Shown: piece by piece, positions 35,482 through 46,130 of the stretch
Position numbering within the stretch: the stretch's first letter is position 1
How the letters are laid out: each line of letters starts with the position of its first letter
NCBI GenBank assembly: GCA_963781555.1
Contig: CAWAGB010000006.1
Coordinates: 1-64,000 of the forward strand
From: JAICQM01 sp963781555
Lineage (GTDB): Bacteria; Chloroflexota; Limnocylindria; QHBO01
Direction: 5' to 3'
DNA: 64,000 bases
Translations under genes and position numbers: made by a program
Notes under the pieces: generated by a model
What the model saw: only the letters and a program-made list of their open reading frames with translations
Told to the model about the DNA's origin: nothing
Database searches by the model: none

Positions 35482-35928
35482 TCAGCTGCCGCCGGGCTTG
35501 GTCATCATCAGGAAGCCGATGACGCCGGTGGCGGCACCCATCCCGTAGGCGATCCAGCGCTGGCGCCGTGCCCGCCGCTCCCAGGCGATCGCGTCCCCAC
35601 CGCCCATCCTGATGAGGCGCCGCAGGTTCGGACGGCTGACGAAGCCGGCCATCAGCAGATTGGCCGCGTAGATCACGAGCGCAATGAGCAGCCACGGCTG
35701 CGTGAGGAGCCGCACCCCCAGGACGGCCAGCAGGCCGGCGCCTGTGAGGGCCAATCCGGCCGCGATCAGGAGCGAGCCGCTGCCCTGCATGCGCATCAGG
35801 AAGCGCACCATGGGGATCGCTTCCGCGCCAGGTCCGCGTCGCAGCAGGAACGGCAGAACGACGCTCGGCAACAGCAGCGAGAGCGCAAGGGCGATGTGCA
35901 GGATCAGGAGAATCGGAAACCAGCTCAT
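35482..35928 (-). CDS. Four-helix membrane protein of unknown function
   Basis: A 148-residue protein with four hydrophobic helices. The first is LILHIALALSLLLPSVVLPFLL and the last GMGAATGVIGFLMM. A short cytoplasmic loop rich in Arg (SRPNLRRLIRMGGGDAIAWERRARRQR) separates helices 3 and 4. The layout resembles small DUF2269-like proteins. The ATG at 35928 follows TAGGAT at 35938-35943 by 9 nt (leaderless). Function unknown. Confidence 0.6.
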   Translation of the reverse strand: MSWFPILLILHIALALSLLLPSVVLPFLLRRGPGAEAIPMVRFLMRMQGSGSLLIAAGLALTGAGLLAVLGVRLLTQPWLLIALVIYAANLLMAGFVSRPNLRRLIRMGGGDAIAWERRARRQRWIAYGMGAATGVIGFLMMTKPGGS

Positions 35929-35951
35929 GCTGGACCGATCCTAGCGCACCC

Positions 35952-36314
35952 TCAGGACGATGCCTTGGTGCCCTTCCCGCGGCGGCTGTCGAGGATGCCA
36001 ATGCGGCGCAGGGCGGTGGGGATGTTGATCGCCCAGCCGACGCCCAGCGGGCGGTCGGTGAAGACCTTGGTGGAATGCGGATTCCAGTACGCGCGCTTCA
36101 GGTCGCCCAGGTTTGGGACGCGGAAGTCGTACGGCACCACGCCGGCGACCTTGCCGTGCCAGGTGCGCTCTTCCGGGCGCTTGCGAAGCTCCGTGTAGAT
36201 TGCGCCCGCCACTGCGGCGAACACGGCGGTGCGGAGGATCCAGGCGAAGGCGCCGATCTCGCCGCCGACCGTCTCCGCTCGGTTGGCGACTTCGCGCCGA
36301 ATGTTGGTTGCCAT
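35952..36314 (-). CDS. DUF5808-like protein
   Basis: A 120-residue protein. An N-terminal region holds one membrane helix (IGAFAWILRTAVFAAVAGAIYTE). The C-terminal part is VPYDFRVPNLGDLKRAYWNPHS and FTDRPLGVGWAINIPTALRR, matching the YDFR...WNP...GxGWxIN pattern I associate with DUF5808. The ATG at 36314 lies 6 nt after CATAGT, so the longer upstream frame is not used. Function unknown. Confidence 0.55.
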   Translation of the reverse strand: MATNIRREVANRAETVGGEIGAFAWILRTAVFAAVAGAIYTELRKRPEERTWHGKVAGVVPYDFRVPNLGDLKRAYWNPHSTKVFTDRPLGVGWAINIPTALRRIGILDSRRGKGTKASS

Positions 36315-36374
36315 CGCTCCACTATGAGCAAGCCCCGTGCCGCCTGCACGACCGACGCGTAGACTCCGGGCCTG

Positions 36375-37322
36375 ATGCAGGTGTTCGACGCGGCTGCAAC
36401 GCGCGCCGCCATCCCGATCGGCGAGCTGCTGGATGCGGTGGAGGGCGCGTTCCGCGACGTGGCCGCCGGTCGTGACCGATCGCCGCTGCGCATGCACGTC
36501 GCCTTGCCGGATGGCGACCTGCTGCTCATGCCCGGGGTGCGCGAGGGCGGCGCCGGGAGCACGGTGAAGCTGGTCACCATCACCCCGGCCAACGCATCAC
36601 GCGGCCTGCCCACGATCCATGCCGCCGTGACCTGGCTCGACGCGACGACCGGCGAGCCGCGCGCCGTGTTCGATGGGGCGACGATCACCGCCATGCGCAC
36701 CGGTGCGGCGTCCGGGGTCGCCACCCGTCTGCTGGCGCGGACCGATGCGCGGGTGCTTGGCATGCTTGGCGCGGGCGCGCAGGCGGCATGGCAGGTGCGT
36801 GCCGTCCTGGCCGCGCGGCCCATCGAGGAGGTGCGCGTCTTTGCCCGTAATGAGACGCGACGGCGTGCGTTCGCCGACGCACTCGCGTCCGATCTCGGGC
36901 CGTCGGTCACGGTGCGCGCCGTCCCCGACGCCGAGGCGGCGGTCCGCGGCACCGACGTGGTGTGCGCGGCGACGACCTCCAGCGAGCCGGTCTTCGACGC
37001 GGCGTGGATCGACCCCGGCTGCCACGTGAATGGTGTGGGTGCCTACCGGCCGGACATGGTGGAGCTGCCACCGGAGCTGTTCGGACGCGCGGCGCTGACG
37101 GCGGTCGATGCCCACGCGGCCGCGATGGCCGAGGCCGGCGACGTGCTGGCCGGGATCGCGTCCGGGACGCTCGCCGAGTCCGCCCTGGTCGAGATCGGGC
37201 GCGTCGATCGGGCGTGGGCCGCGTCGCGGGATCCCCAGGCGATCACCGTCTTCAAGAGCGTGGGCCTGGCCATCCAGGACGTGGCCGCCGCCGAGATCGC
37301 CGCGCGCCGCCTCCTCGGCTGA
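36375..37322 (+). CDS. Ornithine cyclodeaminase / mu-crystallin family protein
   Basis: A 315-residue NAD(P)-binding protein. The Rossmann motif is LGMLGAGAQAAWQV near residue 133. A substrate-site TAMRTGAASGVATRLLA and late HVNGVGAYRPDMVELP are typical of the family. Members range from ornithine cyclodeaminase to ketimine reductase and alanine dehydrogenase, and the sequence does not separate these. TAGACT at 36360-36365 precedes the ATG by 9 nt, so the transcript is predicted leaderless. Confidence 0.8.
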   Translation: MQVFDAAATRAAIPIGELLDAVEGAFRDVAAGRDRSPLRMHVALPDGDLLLMPGVREGGAGSTVKLVTITPANASRGLPTIHAAVTWLDATTGEPRAVFDGATITAMRTGAASGVATRLLARTDARVLGMLGAGAQAAWQVRAVLAARPIEEVRVFARNETRRRAFADALASDLGPSVTVRAVPDAEAAVRGTDVVCAATTSSEPVFDAAWIDPGCHVNGVGAYRPDMVELPPELFGRAALTAVDAHAAAMAEAGDVLAGIASGTLAESALVEIGRVDRAWAASRDPQAITVFKSVGLAIQDVAAAEIAARRLLG

Positions 37323-37339
37323 ACCTCGCCGGGCGCCGA

Positions 37340-38558
37340 TCAGCGCGCCGCGTCGAGTAGCGCCAGCACCGGGTCGCCGGCGAGCTCGCGTGCGACCTGG
37401 CGGGCGAGGCGGGCGGCAAGCTCGTCGAACAGTACGCGGAACGTGACGAGACGCGGGTCGGCGGCGTCGCGGGCATCGGCTGCGGCCGCCCACACGAACC
37501 CGACGATCGGCCGATTCGCTTCCCACTCCATGACGCGCTCGGCGGCGCGGCCGCCGTTGCGCCAGGTGGCGGACGCGGCCTCCGTGGGTTCGTCGGGCAG
37601 TGAGGTGGTCACGCCGGATGCCGCGGCGACCACCACGATCGGTGCCGGGTCGGCGGGCGGTGGTGGCGGCGGCGCGGCGGCGTCCACGATGCCGCTCTGG
37701 CCGCCGCCCGGCTGTCCGTCGGGCGAGGGATGGGGCGTCGGGGTCGCGGCAGGCGTGGGCACCGGGGTCGGGGTGGGCGTCGGAACCGGTGTGGCGGCAG
37801 GGGTCGGTGGGGCCGTGGCGGGGGTGGTCGTCGCGGTCGCGGTCGGCACGGGTGTCGGGACGCGGCGTCGGAACCGGCGTCGGAACCGGCGTCGGGGTGG
37901 GTGCCGGCGTCGGCGGGGGCGTCACGGGCGCCGGAGCCGCGCTGATACCGACGCCCGCGTAGTAGATGGCCATGATCTGGGCAGCGCTCTTGCCGGCCAG
38001 GCCACAGGTCTGCGAGCCCCACTGGTACATGCGCCAGCCGTTGGCATTCGCGCCGCACGCCTCGCCCGAGGTGCCGGCGTTGTAGTACGTCGGGAAGATG
38101 CGCCCCGCCTTCAGGGCCAACGTCGCCCACGTGGAGTCGACCGCCGCGGCCATGCTGGCGTACGTCGGGCGGGACGGGTCGTAGTGCTGGTCGCGGGTCG
38201 AGTCGAAGACATCGAAACAGGCACCATCGGTCGTGACGTAGCCGCGGTAGTGGAGCACCTGGTACCAGGCGTAGTTCTTGACCGCCAGGGCACCCGCGCG
38301 CAGCGACTCGGTGGTCCAGCTGCTGATCCATTCGCGGGAGAGCACGTTCTTGACATAGGCGCGGAAGTCAACCGTTTCGACGGCTCCGGTGGCGGTGCGG
38401 AAGACGCGAATCGTGGGCGGCGGCTGCGTCTCGCTGGTCCACGCTGTGCAGCTCGCGGCGGCAGCGGCGCCGCTCGGCATACCGGGGACGGAGAGGGCAG
38501 TGGTCAGGAAGCCGGCCAGCAGGAGCCCTGCTGCCCAGCGCGTGGTGCGCGTCTGCAT
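37340..38558 (-). CDS. Secreted SpoIID/LytB-domain protein with a Pro/Thr repeat linker (frameshift in the repeat)
   Basis: About 405 residues when the frame is joined. A signal peptide is followed by a SpoIID domain: TVDFRAYVKNVLSREWISSW and ESLRAGALAVKNYAWYQVLHY, with GTSGEACGANANGWR. A long PTPTP linker, an Ala/Pro-rich stretch and a C-terminal helical region of about 80 residues follow. SpoIID proteins bind or cleave peptidoglycan glycan strands. Near 37860 the linker changes frame inside a GC-rich tract with GGCGTCGGAACC units; this could be a sequencing slip or true slippage. TAGCGT precedes ATG 38558 by 10 nt. Confidence 0.7.
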
Positions 38559-38645
38559 CGGGCCGCCGACGCTACCAGCGCACCGAACCGCTCCGAACCG
38601 TACGAAGGTACTGCGACCCGCGCGACGCGTCCGAGCAGGCGAGTG

Positions 38646-39527
38646 TCAGGCCCAGCGGTGGACCCGCTGCCGGATGGTCTCGAAGCCCAGCTCGTCGCAC
38701 AGGGCGGTGAAGGCGTCGCGCGGCACGCCCTGCCACTCGAGGTCGTCGAGCGTGGGCGTGATGGACGAGATGGCGGCATCGCGGTTGAGGGTTGCGAGGC
38801 GCCGGTAGAGGAGCGCTTCATCGCGCTGCTGCTCCAGCGTGGCCGCCAGCCGGCTGGCCCCACGCAACGGAATCTCCCAGTCGAGCGCCGAGGGCGGAAT
38901 GCGGTCGAGGTGCTCCCAGCGAGCGAGGACCGCAGCCGCGCTCTTGGCTCCCCAGCCCGGCAGGCCGGGGAATCCATCGCTGCTGTCGCCGACGAGCGCC
39001 AGGTAATCGGGGATGCTCGTGGGCCGCACCCCGAACTTGGCGACGATGCCTGCCTCGTCGTAGGTGATGGTACGCATCCGATCCCGCAGCACGATCCGAT
39101 CGCCCTCCACCAACTGCCCGAGATCCTTGTCGACGCTGCAGATGACGATGCGCTCGACGCGCGGGTCATCACCGAAGCGGGCGACCCCGGTTGCGATGGC
39201 GTCGTCCGCCTCGTCCTCGACCATCGGCCACACGGCCATCCCGATGGCGGCCAGGGCCCGCTCCGCATCCTCGAATTGCGCCAGAAGGTCGGGGTCGACA
39301 CCCGCACTCGACTTGTAGCCCGGGTACAAGTCGTTGCGCCACGACTCGATGACGTGGTCCGTCGCCGCCGCAACATGGCTGATCTCCGACTCTCGGAGGA
39401 GACTCAGCATGCTCTCAACGAGGCCACGTACGGCGTTCACCGGCCGCCCATCGGGCCCGCGCTCCGGCGGACGCGAGTAGTAGGCGCGGAAGAGCTCGAA
39501 AGTGGCGTCGACGAGGTGCAGCTGCAT
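38646..39527 (-). CDS. 5'-3' exonuclease (FEN-like, stand-alone Pol I exonuclease type)
   Basis: A 293-residue protein of the 5'-nuclease family. MQLHLVDATFELFRAYYSRP carries the first metal-binding Asp. PMVEDEADDAIATGVA and ICSVDKDLGQLV hold the acidic cluster and the catalytic Asp. GDSSDGFPGLPGWGAKSAAAVL is the helix-3-turn segment that binds DNA and K+. It is the right length for a stand-alone nuclease that removes RNA primers or flaps. ATG 39527 lies 9 nt after TACCAT. Confidence 0.85.
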   Translation of the reverse strand: MQLHLVDATFELFRAYYSRPPERGPDGRPVNAVRGLVESMLSLLRESEISHVAAATDHVIESWRNDLYPGYKSSAGVDPDLLAQFEDAERALAAIGMAVWPMVEDEADDAIATGVARFGDDPRVERIVICSVDKDLGQLVEGDRIVLRDRMRTITYDEAGIVAKFGVRPTSIPDYLALVGDSSDGFPGLPGWGAKSAAAVLARWEHLDRIPPSALDWEIPLRGASRLAATLEQQRDEALLYRRLATLNRDAAISSITPTLDDLEWQGVPRDAFTALCDELGFETIRQRVHRWA

Positions 39528-39536
39528 GACCGACCG

Positions 39537-39542
39537 ATGGTA
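39537..39542 (-). promoter_or_regulatory. -10 hexamer TACCAT, leaderless spacing
   Basis: TACCAT then CGGTCGGTC then ATG at 39527 on the minus strand. Confidence 0.5.
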
Positions 39543-39555
39543 GCCCGCCCGCGGC

Positions 39556-39577
39556 GATAAGCGGCTGATAAGTGGTC
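39556..39577 (+). promoter_or_regulatory. Two 11-bp phased repeats upstream of the exonuclease gene
   Basis: GATAAGCGGCT followed by GATAAGTGGTC, an exact 11-bp period, 14-15 bp beyond the exonuclease -10. It reads on the strand opposite to that gene. It shares a 15-mer with 28222-28236. Confidence 0.45.
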
Positions 39578-39655
39578 GGGTGCAATGCTGAGGGCTGGCG
39601 CGGCCTGCGTGCCCTGCGACGGGCCGGCCCGACGTCGGACCGGTCCGGCCGCGCC

Positions 39656-41401
<1,746 letters not shown>

Positions 41402-41484
41402 GCGGCCAAGTGTGCGGGTTGGACCGATGGCGCCGCAACCGAGGCCGGCGAGCGCCCGGCACGCGGAGTGCATTCAGGGCAGGC

Positions 41485-41580
41485 ATGTTCACCCTGATTC
41501 GGCGCCTCGTCATCGGCTGGCTGCTCACCAAGCTGCTCCGTCGCCTCACCGGCAACTCGACGACAGCCCGCCGCCGCTAG
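41485..41580 (+). CDS. 31-residue basic membrane peptide
   Basis: ATG at 41485 with AGGGCAGG just upstream. The peptide is FTLIRRLVIGWLLTKLLRRL, an amphipathic or membrane helix with several Arg, followed by a basic tail ending ARRR. It lies between the divergent mutase gene and the convergent desaturase gene. Such short basic hydrophobic proteins can be membrane-associated regulators or toxins. Expression is not proven. Confidence 0.4.
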   Translation: MFTLIRRLVIGWLLTKLLRRLTGNSTTARRR

Positions 41581-41589
41581 CTCGGCGGC

Positions 41590-42525
41590 TCAGCCGGCGC
41601 GCGCCGCCTGCCGTTCCAGCGTGGCGGCCCGCTTTGCCTCGAAGCGCGACGCGGTGGTGTCCAACCGCTGGAGGAAGGAGCGCAGCTCTTCGCGCCGCCG
41701 CTCCGCCTCCGGGCTGAGGTTCGGCAGCTCGAAGATGCCCCAGTGGCGCAGCAGTGGCCAGATGACCTCGTCGTGGTGCACGCGCAGGTCGTAGATGCCG
41801 GCCTTCGCCATCTGTGCCGCCTTGCGGACGAAGTTGACCATGCCCGCGCCCGGCATCTGGAAGTCGATGATCTCGTCCGCGACGGCCAGGACGGCCGCTG
41901 ACGCGTCGAGCTTGATTGCCTCGCCCAGCATGTCGCGGTAGAAGACCATGTGCAGGTTCTCGTCGGCCGCGATGCGGTCCATGATTCGATCAGCCACCGG
42001 GTCCGACGAGTAGCGGCCCGTGTTGCGATGGCTGATCCGGGTGGCGAGCTCCTGGAACGCGACGTAGGCGATGCCGCGCAGGACATTGCCGCCGTCGTCG
42101 TGGTCGTAGGCGGTCTGCAGCTGCTGCATGCGCCCGCGCTCGAGGGCGATCGGATCGATGTTGCGGGTCACGATCAGGTAGTCGCGAAGGACGATGGCGT
42201 GACGTCCCTCCTCCGCGGTCCATCGGTTCACCCAGTTGATCCAGGCGCCGTCCCCGCCACCGAACATGCGATGGATCTCGCGGTGGTAGCTGGGCAGGTT
42301 GTCCTCGGTGAGCAGATTCACCTCGAAGGCGACCTGCGCGACGCCGCTGATGCGCGGCTGGTCCGGCGTCCACGGCTCCTTGTCGAAGTCGCGCCCCACC
42401 GAATACGGGATGTAGTCGTGGGGGAACCACTCCTTGGCCATCCCGAGGTGGCGGTTCATGAGGCGCTCGGCGGCAGGCTCGAGCTCCGCCAGCAGATCGC
42501 GAGGCGGGATGAACGGGGTCGACAT
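41590..42525 (-). CDS. Acyl-ACP desaturase (ferritin-like di-iron)
   Basis: A 311-residue soluble desaturase of the stearoyl-ACP Delta-9 type. The two di-iron motifs are visible: AEEGRHAIVLRDYL (EExxH-like) and ADENLHMVFYRDM (DENxH with conserved helix). The flanking segment NLLTEDNLPSYHREI supplies another ligand. It introduces a double bond into carrier-bound acyl chains using reduced ferredoxin and O2. AGGAG is upstream of ATG 42525. The divergent neighbour is the AAA/LuxR regulator, which may control it. Confidence 0.85.
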   Translation of the reverse strand: MSTPFIPPRDLLAELEPAAERLMNRHLGMAKEWFPHDYIPYSVGRDFDKEPWTPDQPRISGVAQVAFEVNLLTEDNLPSYHREIHRMFGGGDGAWINWVNRWTAEEGRHAIVLRDYLIVTRNIDPIALERGRMQQLQTAYDHDDGGNVLRGIAYVAFQELATRISHRNTGRYSSDPVADRIMDRIAADENLHMVFYRDMLGEAIKLDASAAVLAVADEIIDFQMPGAGMVNFVRKAAQMAKAGIYDLRVHHDEVIWPLLRHWGIFELPNLSPEAERRREELRSFLQRLDTTASRFEAKRAATLERQAARAG

Positions 42526-42590
42526 GTCGGAACTCCTGCGGGGCGTCACGCGCACCGCATCGGTGACTACGCGCACGTTCTGTACGTGGA

Positions 42591-42607
42591 GGTGCAATTG
42601 TTGCACC
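42591..42607. promoter_or_regulatory. 17-bp inverted repeat over the -35 of the AAA/LuxR gene
   Basis: GGTGCAATTGTTGCACC: 7-bp arms around a 3-bp centre. The right arm includes TTGCAC (42601-42606), the likely -35 of the divergent regulator gene. Its place between two divergent genes suggests an operator for autoregulation or joint control with the desaturase. Confidence 0.5.
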
Positions 42608-42628
42608 AATATGGATCGGGGTTACTCT
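42601..42628 (+). promoter_or_regulatory. Promoter TTGCAC-16-TACTCT, leaderless
   Basis: -35 TTGCAC at 42601-42606, 16-bp spacer, -10 TACTCT at 42623-42628, then six bases to ATG 42635. This is the clearest two-box promoter in the window. Confidence 0.55.
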
Positions 42629-42634
42629 GGCCCC

Positions 42635-45600
42635 ATGGTCCGTGCCGGCTCCAGCCCCGTCCTGATCGGCCGCGCCGCCGAGCTGGCGCAGCTCGAGGCA
42701 TGCTACGAATCCGCCGCGAGCGGCACCTCGGCGGGCACCGTCCTCGTGCTGGGCGAGGCAGGCGTGGGGAAGTCGCGGCTCGTTGAGGAGCTCGTCGCGC
42801 GGGTCCGGGGGCGTGGCGGGCAGACCCTGGTCGGCGGGGCGATGGAGATCGACGAGGCCAACCTGCCCTACGTGCCGGTGCTCGAAGCTCTGCGTCCGAT
42901 CGTCGACGACGCGCTGGATGGAGACGTGGCCGCCGAGGAGGCCATCGGACGTGCCCGTCCGGAGCTGGCGCGCCTCTTCCCGGAGCTCGGTCCAGGGGTC
43001 GTGGGCGACGTGGATCTGGGGCTGGCGCAGTCTCGGCTGTTCGGCCAGCTGCTCGGCGTGCTGGGCCGTGCCGGTCGCGACCGGCCCGTGCTGCTCGTCC
43101 TGGAGGACCTCCAGTGGTCGGACCGTTCCACCCGCGAACTCGTCGCGTTCCTGGGCCGGACGCTCCATTCGGCGCGGGTGCTGTTGGTGGTCACCGTCCG
43201 CACCGATGCGCTCCACGCGCGGCACCCGCTCACGCCGCTGCTCGCCGAGCTCCGACGGGTGGAGCGGGTGACCCAGATCCTGCTCGAACGCTTCACGCGC
43301 GCCGAGCACGACGCCCAGGTGACCGCCATTCTGGGTGGCAGGCCACCCAACGAACTGTTGGCCCAGACCTACGCGCGCAGCGATGGCAACCCGTTCTACA
43401 CGGAGGAGCTGATCGCTCCGGGCAGCGGCAGCGTGAGCCTGTCGAGCGGCCTGCGCGATATGCTGCTGGCCCGCGCCCGCGGCCTCAGCGATCGAACGCG
43501 ACGCCTGCTGCGGGTAGTGGCCGTGGGTTGGTCGGTGACCCACCCACTGCTCGAAGCCGTCGCCGGCCTGCCGTCGGACGAGCTGCTCGAGTCGCTGCGC
43601 GAGGCGGTCGATCGGGCAATCATCACCACCGACCCGGCGTCGGGCCGCTACCGGTTCCGCCACCCGCTCATCGCCGAGGCGGTCTACGAGGACCTGCTGC
43701 CCGGCGAGCGGATCCGCTGGCACGCCGCCTACGCTGCCGCCCTCGCCGCCACGCCGCGCCTCGGAGACCCTTCACCGCCGCGCGCCGCTGCCGAGCTGGC
43801 GAACCACTGGCTGCGCGCCGGGGAGGAGCGGCGCGCGCTGCCGGCACTCGTCGCCGCAGCGCGTTCGGCCCACGCGGCCTTCGCGCAGGCCGAGGCGTTC
43901 GGCGCGCTCGACAAGGCGTTGGCGATCATCGAGGTGAGGCCGGAGGCGATCGACGACATCGATATCGGCCTGTTGGAGCTCGTTCGAATGGCCGCCGAGG
44001 CGGCGCAAGCGAGTGGCGACTTCGCACGCGCCGTCGAGCTCTGGGAGCGCGCCGTCGGACTGACCGATGCCAGCGCGGATCCGGTGGCAGCCGGCCTCCT
44101 GCACGCGCGTACCGGAGAGGCGTATTGGCTCATCGGCGACGGCGACGCGTTCACCCGTCACCGGCGGCGCGCCGTCGAGCTGGTGCCCGCGCAGCCTCCC
44201 AGCGCCGCGCGATCCTGGGTGCTGTCGCGGCTCGCGTCGGCACTGGTGATGGCACCCGCGAGCGACGAACCGCGCGCGCTGGCCGAGGAGGCGGTCGGTG
44301 TCGCGCGTGCCGTGCACGCCGAGGTCGAGGAGGGCCGCGCACTCGGGGTGCTGGGCGTCGCCGAGCTGCTCGCGGGCAACGCGGCCGCCGCGGTCGAGAG
44401 CCTGCGTGCCGCGCTGGCCATCTCGGGCCGCATGGGTCGCCTCGACGAGGAGGCCATCGATCGCTCCAACCTGTCCGAGGCGCTTCACGAGTCCGGCGAT
44501 TTGCGTGGGGCCCTGGAGGTCGTCCTGGCGGGCGTGGAGCGCGTGAACGCGGCGGGCATGCACCACACCTATGGCGAGACGACGAACGCGATTGCCATCG
44601 ATCGGGCCTTCCTGGCCGGGGACTGGGCGCTCGCCGACCAGCTCCTCGAGGATGGTCGGGCCCGTGCGCCGCGTGGCCTGCCGCAGACGTGGCTGGCCCT
44701 GGTCGAGGCGGAGCTCGAGGCTGCCCGCGGCAACCACGAGGTGGCCGCGGTCGCCCTGGCAGCGGTTGACCGCCTGGCGACGTCACCGCGCATCGTCGGC
44801 TGGACCGGGCCGCACGAGCAGCGCGCCCATGCCGCCCTGTGGGCCGGGCGACCGGACGAGGCGCTCGATCACACCCGTGCCGGCCTCGCGATCCTCGACG
44901 CCGCCGGAGTCACCGCCGGGGCCGCGGAATGGCGATGGCTGGCCATCCATGGCCTGCGCGCCATCGGCGACATTCGGGACGGCGCGCCGGCAGCAGAACG
45001 CAGCGCGCTCGACGAGGAGGCAGACGCGCTCATGGCACGGTTCGACCGCCACGCCGCCGCGGTCACGGAGCGCCACCCAGCCTCAGCCCACCTGCGTGCC
45101 GACCGGCTCCAGGTACTGGCCGATCATGGACGAGCCACCGGCCGCGATGATCCAACCGCGTGGGCGGCGGCGGCTGCTGCCTGGTCGAGCCTTGACCACC
45201 GGTTCGACGAAGCGGTCGCGCGCTGGCGCGGGGCTGCCGCCGCCCTCGCCGCGGGCGGCGCCTCGGCCACGCCGGCCCGGGAGGCGCTGCGCACGGCCCA
45301 TCGCCTGGCCTGCGGAATGGGCGCGCGACCACTCGTCGCGGCGATCGAGGAGCTTGCCGCACGGGGCCGCATCGCGCTGGAGCCGCACGATGGCGCGCCG
45401 GGGGACGATCCGGTGCCGCACGACCTCGGGACCCTCACGGCCCGCGAGCGCGAGGTCCTCGCCCTGCTGGCGGCGGGGCGCAGCAATGGGGAGATCGCCG
45501 AGCGGCTCTTCATCAGCAGCAAGACAGCCTCGGTGCACGTCACCAACATCAAGAACAAGCTCGGCGTCGAGAACCGCGTCGAGGCGGCGACGCTCGCCAC

Positions 45601-45661
45601 GCGGCTCGGCATCGCGCCGGACGATGACCTCGAAACTAAGGCACCCGGCCCCAAAATCTAA
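42635..45661 (+). CDS. Large AAA-ATPase/LuxR transcriptional regulator (LAL family)
   Basis: A 1008-residue signal-integrating regulator. Walker A is GEAGVGKS (residues 40-47) and Walker B is VLLVLEDLQWSD. A long helical region of TPR-like repeats (about 380-930) is rich in Ala and Leu. The C-terminal LuxR HTH is LTAREREVLALLAAGRSNGEIAE with ISSKTASVHVTNIKNKLGV. LAL/MalT-type proteins bind an inducer, oligomerise with ATP and activate nearby operons. The protein starts at ATG 42635, six bases after TACTCT. Likely targets are the adjacent desaturase and its own gene, suggested only by the shared inverted repeat. The inducer is unknown. Confidence 0.9.
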   Translation: MVRAGSSPVLIGRAAELAQLEACYESAASGTSAGTVLVLGEAGVGKSRLVEELVARVRGRGGQTLVGGAMEIDEANLPYVPVLEALRPIVDDALDGDVAAEEAIGRARPELARLFPELGPGVVGDVDLGLAQSRLFGQLLGVLGRAGRDRPVLLVLEDLQWSDRSTRELVAFLGRTLHSARVLLVVTVRTDALHARHPLTPLLAELRRVERVTQILLERFTRAEHDAQVTAILGGRPPNELLAQTYARSDGNPFYTEELIAPGSGSVSLSSGLRDMLLARARGLSDRTRRLLRVVAVGWSVTHPLLEAVAGLPSDELLESLREAVDRAIITTDPASGRYRFRHPLIAEAVYEDLLPGERIRWHAAYAAALAATPRLGDPSPPRAAAELANHWLRAGEERRALPALVAAARSAHAAFAQAEAFGALDKALAIIEVRPEAIDDIDIGLLELVRMAAEAAQASGDFARAVELWERAVGLTDASADPVAAGLLHARTGEAYWLIGDGDAFTRHRRRAVELVPAQPPSAARSWVLSRLASALVMAPASDEPRALAEEAVGVARAVHAEVEEGRALGVLGVAELLAGNAAAAVESLRAALAISGRMGRLDEEAIDRSNLSEALHESGDLRGALEVVLAGVERVNAAGMHHTYGETTNAIAIDRAFLAGDWALADQLLEDGRARAPRGLPQTWLALVEAELEAARGNHEVAAVALAAVDRLATSPRIVGWTGPHEQRAHAALWAGRPDEALDHTRAGLAILDAAGVTAGAAEWRWLAIHGLRAIGDIRDGAPAAERSALDEEADALMARFDRHAAAVTERHPASAHLRADRLQVLADHGRATGRDDPTAWAAAAAAWSSLDHRFDEAVARWRGAAAALAAGGASATPAREALRTAHRLACGMGARPLVAAIEELAARGRIALEPHDGAPGDDPVPHDLGTLTAREREVLALLAAGRSNGEIAERLFISSKTASVHVTNIKNKLGVENRVEAATLATRLGIAPDDDLETKAPGPKI

Positions 45662-45707
45662 GGCGCTGCCCAATGCGCCCGCGGCCCCCCGGGTCGATCA
45701 TCGGTGC

Positions 45708-46130
45708 ATGCAGGAACACTGCGTCGTTCTACCGCTTCTGCCCGGCCGGGGGGAGTCGGCGCGCGACTTCATGCGCCAGCTTGCAGCTGGGCGCCGCGCC
45801 GAGCAGGAGCGTTCCGAGCGAAGGGTGGGAATCGGGGGAGCCCGCTGGTACCTGGGCCAGGTCGCGGAGGGGGAGCTGCTGATCGGGATGATCAGCAGCG
45901 GTGACCTGGCCCGGGCCTTCGGGCTGCTGTCAGTCTCCATGGACCCCCACGACCTGTGGTTCAAGCGCCACCTCGCCGTGGTCACCGGCGTCGACCTCAA
46001 TGAGACGCCGCACGTGGAACCGGCCATGGAGCTCGCGCGCCCGCCGGCCGACTCCCGCGAGCCGCGCGAAAGCGCGAGCCCGCGCCAGCCGGCTGGTCGA
46101 CTGGCCGCGATGGTCCCGGCCGAAGGCTAG
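45708..46130 (+). CDS. Conserved-looking soluble protein, unknown function
   Basis: A 140-residue protein. A charged, helical beginning contains RDFMRQLAAGRRAEQERSERR. An alpha/beta core follows with GGARWYLGQVAEGELLIGMISSGDLARAFGLLSVSMDPHDLWFKRHL. A Pro/Arg-rich tail ends it. The ordered core resembles small monooxygenase-like or dimeric barrel proteins in composition, but I recognise no family. Its TAG shares CTAG with the convergent glutamate dehydrogenase homologue. Confidence 0.5.
   Translation: MQEHCVVLPLLPGRGESARDFMRQLAAGRRAEQERSERRVGIGGARWYLGQVAEGELLIGMISSGDLARAFGLLSVSMDPHDLWFKRHLAVVTGVDLNETPHVEPAMELARPPADSREPRESASPRQPAGRLAAMVPAEG

Noticed and set aside
36597..37330. Minus-strand extension beyond the SpoIID protein end, antisense to the ornithine cyclodeaminase-like gene
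   Set aside because: The true SpoIID protein end is at 37340 in another frame. The extension is Arg/Gly-rich shadow sequence produced by the linker frameshift.
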